Assembly (NCBI GenBank): GCA_035578155.1
Contig: JAPWDM010000020.1
Location: forward strand, 8,469,269-8,533,268
From: Brachynemurus nebulosus
Lineage: Eukaryota; Arthropoda; Insecta; Neuroptera; Myrmeleontidae
DNA: 64,000 nt
Reading direction: 5' to 3'
Shown: positions 57,533 to 64,000 of the stretch, piece after piece
Layout: each line of letters begins with the position of its first letter
Position numbering within the stretch: the stretch's first letter is position 1
Position numbers and translations under genes: made by a program
Notes under the pieces: model-generated
The model's input: the letters and a program-made list of their open reading frames with translations, nothing else
Databases searched by the model: none
What the model was told of the DNA's origin: nothing

Positions 57533-57719
57533 ACCAGTTGTAATTTTAAAATTATTTAGGTATATTTAACGCGACGTACGTTTCCGGGTTTGAAAAATCC
57601 CCCTTATTAGGCCTTGTCAATAAAATAAATGACTTTGTTGACAAGGCCTGATGAGGGGGATTTTTCAAACTTCAAAACGTACGTTAAATATAAATCGTCT
57701 TCAAATCACAACTGGTGAT
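57533..57719. repeat. Palindrome with hammerhead-like halves
   Basis: The centre is near 57629, with AGGCCTTGTCAA mirrored by TTGACAAGGCCT. The right arm keeps CTGATGAGGGGGATTTTTC but has CAAAACGTACGTT. The left arm, read on the minus strand, has CTAATAAGGGGG and then CCGGAAACGTACGTC. Each arm keeps a different half of a hammerhead core with a self-complementary CGTACG in the place of stem III. This looks like two decayed copies in inverted orientation. Confidence 0.5.
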
Positions 57720-58045
57720 TATCTTCCAAAATATATTTTTCTTTAATATATGACATCACCAAAAACCCTTTACAAAAATAATCACTAATTTAATTTTACT
57801 TTAATTTCAGTTTAGAGAATGATTAGTTGTATTTTTCTGCTTTTCCAGATTTATCTTGAATTATTAAGAAAATATGGAATACCGTAAAGTAACGCTCAAA
57901 TTGATTGAATTTAGCAAGATAACCTAAGAGAAATTTATCACTTTTGATAATGGGTACTAGTACAAAAGTTATGATTTCAAAGGCTTCTAAATTTTAATTG
58001 GGATATACATAAGTATAGGGATAAAAATACCGAAGAAAAAAATTT

Positions 58046-58049
<4 letters not shown>
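57720..58049. other. Stretch with a dispersed repeat fragment
   Basis: ATATGGAATACCGTAAAGTA at about 57873 matches 18602 with one change, followed by ACGCTCAAAT in both. Nothing else is assigned. Confidence 0.4.

Positions 58050-58129
<80 letters not shown>
58050..58129. repeat. (AT)n microsatellite
   Basis: About 80 bp of alternating AT ending in TATGTATGTATATC. Confidence 0.95.
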
Positions 58130-58137
<8 letters not shown>

Positions 58138-58716
58138 ATCAATTTATAGAGGGTCAGAAGCAAAGGCATACAAGTGGCATTTTCATAAAGTTAAAATGCT
58201 TGGGTGAAATACCAAAAAAAAATGTTAATTATAGTTTGGTTGTATGTACATGTCATAACCTTAAATTTAAAAATATATTTTATTAAAAGAAATTATAAAT
58301 CCTACGTGGCTGTTATCATCGTCCAATTCTGCACTTAACTCTATTTTGGCGAAAGTCACTTGTATCCCTTTGCTTCTGACTCCTTCAGTTATTATTTGCT
58401 CGCTTGCCTATAAACATGATTCATCTAATAAGGTCCTAAATTCTGAATTTGGTATTGTAATTTAGAGTTGCAATGCATTATTCGCAATAAGGATAATAGT
58501 ACATTACGTGATTGAGGTTGTAAGTTGCATATTACACACGAGCGAAAAAGTTACGCAAGAGCCCCGTAGCGGCGAGTATGTAATTGCGCGAGTGTGTAAT
58601 ATGCCTTACAACTGAGTTACGTACTATACTTTAACTACTACTAACATGAAATTCACAATAAACGATAAAAATTTTGGTACAAATCTACAAATACCAATAC
58701 ATTAAAATTAGGATGT

Positions 58717-58880
58717 GGCTATTTATACATACAGTATGTATACGCAATTGGCTATTTATACATACAGTATGTATACGCAATTGGCTATTTATACATACAG
58801 TATGTATACGAAATTGGCTATTTATACATACAGTATGCATATGGAATATTTTATTTAAACGTGCAGTATGTATACGCAGT
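58717..58880 (+). repeat. 33-bp tandem array, left end
   Basis: Units start at 58717, 58750 and 58783, with decayed ones after. Each has GGCTATT followed by the perfect palindrome TATACATACAGTATGTATA. Confidence 0.85.
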
Positions 58881-60339
58881 TGACTACTTATTCAGAATTA
58901 CCGTAATTTCTGATGTATAATGAACACCAAAAATATCGTCAAAATTTCGTGATGCGCGTATTAAAGTGGACTTTTCCACTGGTGACAGTAAAATAACTTA
59001 TAATAACAAATTTATCGATTCTAATAATAACGAAATTCTCGCGTACCACCGATTGAATTTTGTATATCTTTTCAGCTTAAGAACGGATTTTCGGCGACGC
59101 GAACCGGATGGTGCATATCTGAGGACTAGAAAAAGGTTTACTTTGTTATGGTAATAAAAAATTAGAGGCAGATTCTTATAGAATTTGATCAATGGAACAA
59201 AAAAGGAAGAACAAATTTTTTCGATATCCTGTTTAGTTTTCGAGATAATATGTGTTGTATTTCTAAAACTTACTATAATGAGATAATGAATTGTATATTA
59301 GATAAATCTAAAATACGAATTTTCTATGTCAAATTAATTCCTTTCTAATAATAAACACGTTAAATATGATACTTTGTTTTATTTCCTATAAGTACATATC
59401 TACAAAATATCATAATCATATTAAAACTCTAATGTTAATACTTACCCCAACGTTGTTAAAACTTGCCCCAAAAGTGGGGTAAGTATTAACAAACACATTT
59501 TTTTAAGAAAATTGGTTTTTCCATAGAAAGTACAAGGGATATGCAAGTTTTTTTTATCAAAAATTATAGACAGATAGTTGATGCTTCATAACGTTTAAAA
59601 AAAATCGCTAACTAGTTTTATTTCCGTTTGATATGTAAAAAAGTAAAATCTGTTAGTACATGCCCCTGTCTCCCCTACACACATACACATATACGTAGTA
59701 TCAATTTTTACGGATATAAACTCAGTTTTATATATAATTTTTGAATGGTATATTTTGGTTTTTACTCATAGAAATTAGTGAAAAATGAACGGGACATCAC
59801 CAATGAAACCTCATTCTTGGGCAAAGGGTAATGATTTACAAATATATCTCGGCGTGTAATGACTTCAAAATTATTTAATTATCCTTTGCCTGAAAATGAG
59901 GTTCCAATGATGTTGTCCGGTCCATTTTCCACTTACTTCTATCAATACAAGCCGTAATATACCTACCGTAATTGTCTATCCAATATAGTAAGTTTTTCAA
60001 ATTTGACACGTAATATCACGAAAACTAAGCAAAATATCGAAAAACTTCATTGTTTCTTTTTTGTGCTACTCACCAAGTTCCATAAGAATCGATCTTTAAT
60101 TTTTGTTGCTATGGTAACGGAAAACATTTTTTATTGTTAGTAATCCCTAGGCTTGACATTCGAAGGGTTGTAAAATACACTTGCGGTCCTCGTCGCGAAA
60201 AGTCCGTTTAGGGGATAACTTCTTAAGCCAAAAATATTATGTAAAAAAATAATTCAGCTCAATCGCTCAATATTCGGTTATTATAAAGGTGTAGTTATTT
60301 AAAAAATATTAATAGTAATAATAGCGCATTCAATCAGAA

Positions 60340-60590
60340 TGTATAAGTAGCCAACTGCGTATACAGTTTAGCTTTAGGTAGTATAGTACATAATTACATA
60401 CAGTAGGTTTAAATAGCCAATTCAGTATAAACATAATTATGTATAAACAGCTAATTTCATATACACACTATATATGTATAAATAGCCAATTTCGTATACA
60501 TACTGTATGTATAAATAGCCAGTTGCGTATACATACTGTATGTATAAATAGCCAATTAGTTATACATACTGTATGTATAAATAGCCACAT
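60340..60590 (-). repeat. 33-bp tandem array, right end
   Basis: Inverted copies of the left-end unit, with three good units at 60470-60590 and decayed ones before. The spacing and palindrome are the same. Confidence 0.8.
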
Positions 60591-61321
60591 CCTTAAAATT
60601 ATGTAGTATTTGAAATTTATTAAAAACAAACGTAAACATTCAGTTGCTAGGTAAAATTTTTGTACAGATTCTAATATAATATGTATCATCTATATCACCG
60701 TATAATATATAATAATCATAAGAATTAATAAAAGTGTAGTGGGCTTTGTTATTTTTATTATACATGCGTGTAAAGGGCTATTTTTCGTACAGTTGGCTAT
60801 GTGGCTGTACGTAAAACGTCGCTTACTTAGATAGTCTTTTGTACAATAAACAAGCAATTTCATGGTAGTCGTAGATCAAGTTCTTTTTAGTAATGTTCAT
60901 TTTATGAGCTAAAAACTTAATCCGTACTAGGAAGTAAGTATTTGTTGTTCAGCATATTTTTGATACTTACACTGTAGAGCGACAAACGACTATTGCGCAG
61001 CAAAGAGGAAAGTCTAGATTGTTATCCTGTTCCAAGGTGGTGCAATGGTAACCCGCTGTTTCCTCGTCAGACAAACCAACCGATGTGCACCTAGTGATTA
61101 AAATGGTACAACTGTGAACTTATGTTAGGGCACCAGTGCTTGCTAACGCAAATGCTTTTTGAAAATTTACTGGAATAAATCTCTTCTTTCCCACCAGTAC
61201 AAGTGTTGCTTTAGATAAATAAAATTTAAGAGCAGTTATTCATTAAATTCATTTAAATTAAGAAGTATTTATTAGGCAGGTGTATAAAATAGCGCCTATT
61301 TCTAACAAATTTATACATGTA

Positions 61322-62974
61322 CAGTCAGCCACACTCGTATTTGAACAGCAGCATATTTACTCATATGACAAAATTTAAACCGAATGGATTCCCATAATTT
61401 CCCACAAATATTTGGATCTTCTACTTCCTATATAAGCTAAAAAAATTTCAATAGTAGTTTTTAAAAAAAAAAATCTCTAAGAAAAATGTTATGCATGCAA
61501 TTTCTATCAACATGTCCAACGCCACATTCGTATTCGAACACCTTACAATTTGATATATATTTTTATATGTTTCAAAAATGAATTAATTTATTTTCAAATT
61601 TAGAAGTATATTTACATAGGTAAGTACTTTTATTTTAAATAAACATAAAATTTAATAATCCTTAGGGTCAATTTTTTCATATATTAACTGGAAAATTAAA
61701 GGAATTTCAATAGAGTCCAGGGAATCGATTATTGATCTATGCTACCAAAATAAATTCTATGGAAAGGGCTTAAATTGTAAGTAGGCGACTATTTAACACT
61801 TAATATGTCATAAAGGACCACAAACAGGATAATAAACTAGAAAATAACTCTTGAAATATGGATTAAAAATACTACATCTTGTTCTAAATTGTAATTTTTG
61901 AATGAATAAATTAACAAAAATCCATAAAAAAGTGATAAAATGGTCAGGATTAAGTGAAAGGATTACTTAGCAAAGTATTTTTGTGCTGGAAGAATTTCTC
62001 GCGTTTTTGAAAGACGTGATATATACCGTGGGAATGTACGTGGTAAGTAACATAAATAAATAATGAAACTTGCATTGCTCTAAAATGTACGATAACAAGG
62101 ATTTGAGGACAAGGTCAATGATAAAAATCTTAATTTTACATTGATGTGAATATTTTGTTACATCGAGATTCGGAATCCTTATTTACGTAATTTCCAGAAC
62201 AATCTATCTATCTTTGTTTATATCTGTTATTTACATACATTTTTTCCCACGGTATATATCGCGTGCTTTAATAACGCGAGAAATTCTTTCAGTGCGAAAA
62301 TTCTTTGCTATGCAACCCTTTCACCTTATTCTGGCCATTTTAGGGCTCTTTGGTGGAATTTTGTTAATTTATTCATTCAAAAATGACAATTTAGAACAAG
62401 ATGTAGTATTTTTAATCCATATTTCAAGAGTTATTTTCTAGTTTATTATCCTGTTTGTGGTCCTTTATGACATATTAAGTGTTAAATAGTCGCCTACTTA
62501 CAATTTAAGCCCTTTCCGTAGAATTTATTTTGGTAGCATAGATCAATAATCGATTCCTTGGACTCTATTGAAATTCCTTTAATTTTCCAGTAAATATATG
62601 AAAAAATTGAACCTAAGGATTATTAAATTTTATGTTTATTTAAAATAAAAGTACTTACCTACGTAAATATACTTCTAAATTTGAAAATAAAGTAATTCAT
62701 TTTTGAAACATATAAAAATATATATCAAATTGTAAGGTGTTCGAATACGAATGGACATGTTGATAGAAATTGCATGCATAACATTTTTCTTAGAGAATTT
62801 TTTTTTAAAAACTACTATTGAAATTTTTTTAGCTTATATAGGAAGTAGAAGATCCAAATATTAATATTATAAACAAAAAAGTTCAAATTTGTGGGTAATT
62901 ATGGGAATCCATTCGGTTTAAATTTTGTCATATGAGTAAATATGCTTCTGTTCGAATACGAGTGTGGCTGACTG
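61322..62974. mobile_element. 1653-bp palindromic Tc1/mariner-type element
   Basis: It starts CAGTCAGCCACACTCG, ends with the complement, and is flanked by TA on both sides (61320-61321 and 62975-62976). The two halves are diverged inverted copies for almost the whole length (centre about 62148). TA duplication and CAGT ends are usual for Tc1/mariner elements. No intact transposase; the 75-codon frame at 62214-62441 has no motif. Confidence 0.65.
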
Positions 62975-63246
62975 TATATTAATTTCTTATTTCAAAGTGC
63001 CAATTATAAGGAATCCTTATATATGCTGGAAAATTTCCACACAAATTTTCTTAAGCTTATCGTTTTTATAATTTATTTTCCATTATCATATTTCAGAAAA
63101 TATGTTTTCAATATGAACATTTTCGTACAATTGATTATACTGTAATGTCGATCGATTGCTTCACAGAACATATAGAACTAGAAATTAAATACAAACAAAA
63201 TTGTGTGGTCGGCAGTTCTGAGTAAGTTAGCCTACTTTCTCGATGA

Positions 63247-63625
63247 GATTTGAAATTGAAAAAATGTAACTGTTTCTCGCATCAGAGAGAGTACAAATAC
63301 ACATAAGTGGTAGAAAGATTGTCTGGCTCGGGTGGCTCTCGAACACAGGATCGTTGGTCTAATGGCGAAGACACCTGGCTAGTTACCGGGAGATCCTGGG
63401 TTCGATTCCCGGCCGATCCGGATATTTTTTTCAATCACTTTGTGATTTTTAATTTACATTTGGATTTTGGTCATACTAACTAAAGAAACCGAGTGCTTAA
63501 AGTTTCAGTCTAGCTGAACAATAAGTCAATAAATGAATACTGCGTGTGTTTAGATGCAAACAAAAGTTTGCCATACGTAGCAATGTTTCACAAGCACTCG
63601 ATAATATTTGAAATTGAAAAATAGC
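63247..63625 (+). mobile_element. Fifth tRNA-Thr-like repeat unit
   Basis: A single unit of the 50-51 kb family: the TTTGAAATTGAAAAA motif, leader, tRNA-like part, body with AAAGTTTCAGTCTAGCTGAA, and TTTGAAATTGAAAAA again at the end. The terminal motif at both sides suggests origin from a tandem array. Confidence 0.6.
63358..63420 (+). tRNA. tRNA-Thr(AGT)-like sequence 5, probably not functional
   Basis: Anticodon stem CCTGG/CCGGG around CTAGTTA and B box GGTTCGATTCC are intact. The D-arm region is shorter and changed (GGTCTAATGGCGAAG). The acceptor GGATCGT with CCGATCC pairs at six of seven positions. Confidence 0.45.
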
Positions 63626-63734
63626 CTACTTCCTATTGACTCGTTCAGAAGCAGTGAATCAGGGTACATCAATTGTTAATGATTGTTATGCGATTTCTGC
63701 CACTTCCGTTCAAGCAGTGTACTTACGTATATAG

Positions 63735-63910
<176 letters not shown>

Positions 63911-64000
63911 ATGTTACAAAAATGTATGAATTTGTGACAATTATATAGCTCATAATCTATACATCTAATGAAACTGCATCTGTACATGGAATATTTTTTG

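Larger units (their letters stand above)
58680..60620. mobile_element. Foldback element with 33-bp repeat arrays at both ends
   Basis: Inverted ends near AAATTAGGATGTGGC (58706) and GCCACATCCTTAAAATT (60584). Just inside each end lies an array of 33-bp units. Farther in, 59140-59250 and 60000-60120 are diverged inverted copies, and 59780-59840 with 59870-59930 form a further hairpin (CAAAGG, AATGAGGTT, ATGGTGATGTCC-like blocks). No transposase. Confidence 0.65.

Noticed and set aside
60990..61120. tRNA-like segment near GGTGGTGCAATGGTAACC
   Set aside because: An A-box-like word is present but no B box or stem pairing follows.
62214..62441. 75-codon ORF in the TA-flanked palindrome as a transposase fragment
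   Set aside because: No DDE or helix-turn-helix motif is visible and the composition is hydrophobic; probably chance.

Overview
The window is AT-rich animal DNA, most likely from an insect or another arthropod. I see no recognisable host gene. Almost every interpretable stretch belongs to a transposable element: Gypsy-type LTR, non-LTR (LINE), Penelope-like, PIF/Harbinger, pogo/Tc1-mariner-like and Polinton-like families, plus tRNA-derived repeats, MITE-like hairpins and long (AT)n microsatellites. No bacterial operon, Shine-Dalgarno, CRISPR or rRNA signal was found. The exact organism cannot be told from the sequence alone.

The outstanding object is a 9.7 kb palindromic element at 1056-10777. 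It has 3.9 kb inverted arms around a 2 kb unique core and is flanked by a perfect 6-bp duplication, GATATA. Its ends begin with AG. Six-base duplications and AG termini are hallmarks of Polinton/Maverick elements, but the polymerase, integrase and capsid genes are all missing, so it looks like a non-autonomous relative with enormously expanded terminal repeats. The core holds two intact convergent genes, a C2H2 zinc-finger/acidic-tail protein and a CxxC/CxxC protein. Each is read from a TATA box at the inner edge of an arm. Behind each TATA box lies a ~700 bp array of ~21-bp units that nearly all carry TGAGTCA, the AP-1/bZIP palindrome. The arms also carry a small basic-protein ORF and a twice-frameshifted gene, reading outward from the array. 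A second, diverged but intact copy of the zinc-finger gene, with the same TATA context, lies alone at 21.8-22.8 kb.

Other regions, left to right: a double-hairpin MITE (79-693); a decayed reverse-strand Gypsy element (12.4-17.4 kb) whose RT is split by a 1564-bp TG...CA insertion with an ATCC duplication; a nested foldback (17.4-19.5 kb); tandem repeats (20.1-20.6 kb); several TIR elements (23.5-25.5 kb); two head-to-head truncated Penelope-like elements forming a 1.4 kb palindrome with hammerhead-ribozyme-like ends (26.46-27.87 kb); a Harbinger element (28.8-31.0 kb); a pogo-like element with ~300-bp TIRs (31.1-34.3 kb); a Tourist-like MITE (34.7-35.15 kb); and a reverse-strand LINE (35.3-41.8 kb) interrupted by two DNA insertions.

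From 42 to 50 kb the sequence is mostly AT-rich with little to interpret. At 50-52 kb a ~160-bp tandem repeat is interrupted by a 1232-bp insertion made of four tRNA-Thr-like repeat units in inverted pairs, flanked by a 12-bp duplication. The last 10 kb holds further foldbacks (54.6-55.5, 57.5-57.7, 58.7-60.6 and 61.3-63.0 kb), a fifth tRNA-like unit and a final (AT)n tract. Inverted repeats on every scale, from about 140 bp to 9.7 kb, are the unifying theme.
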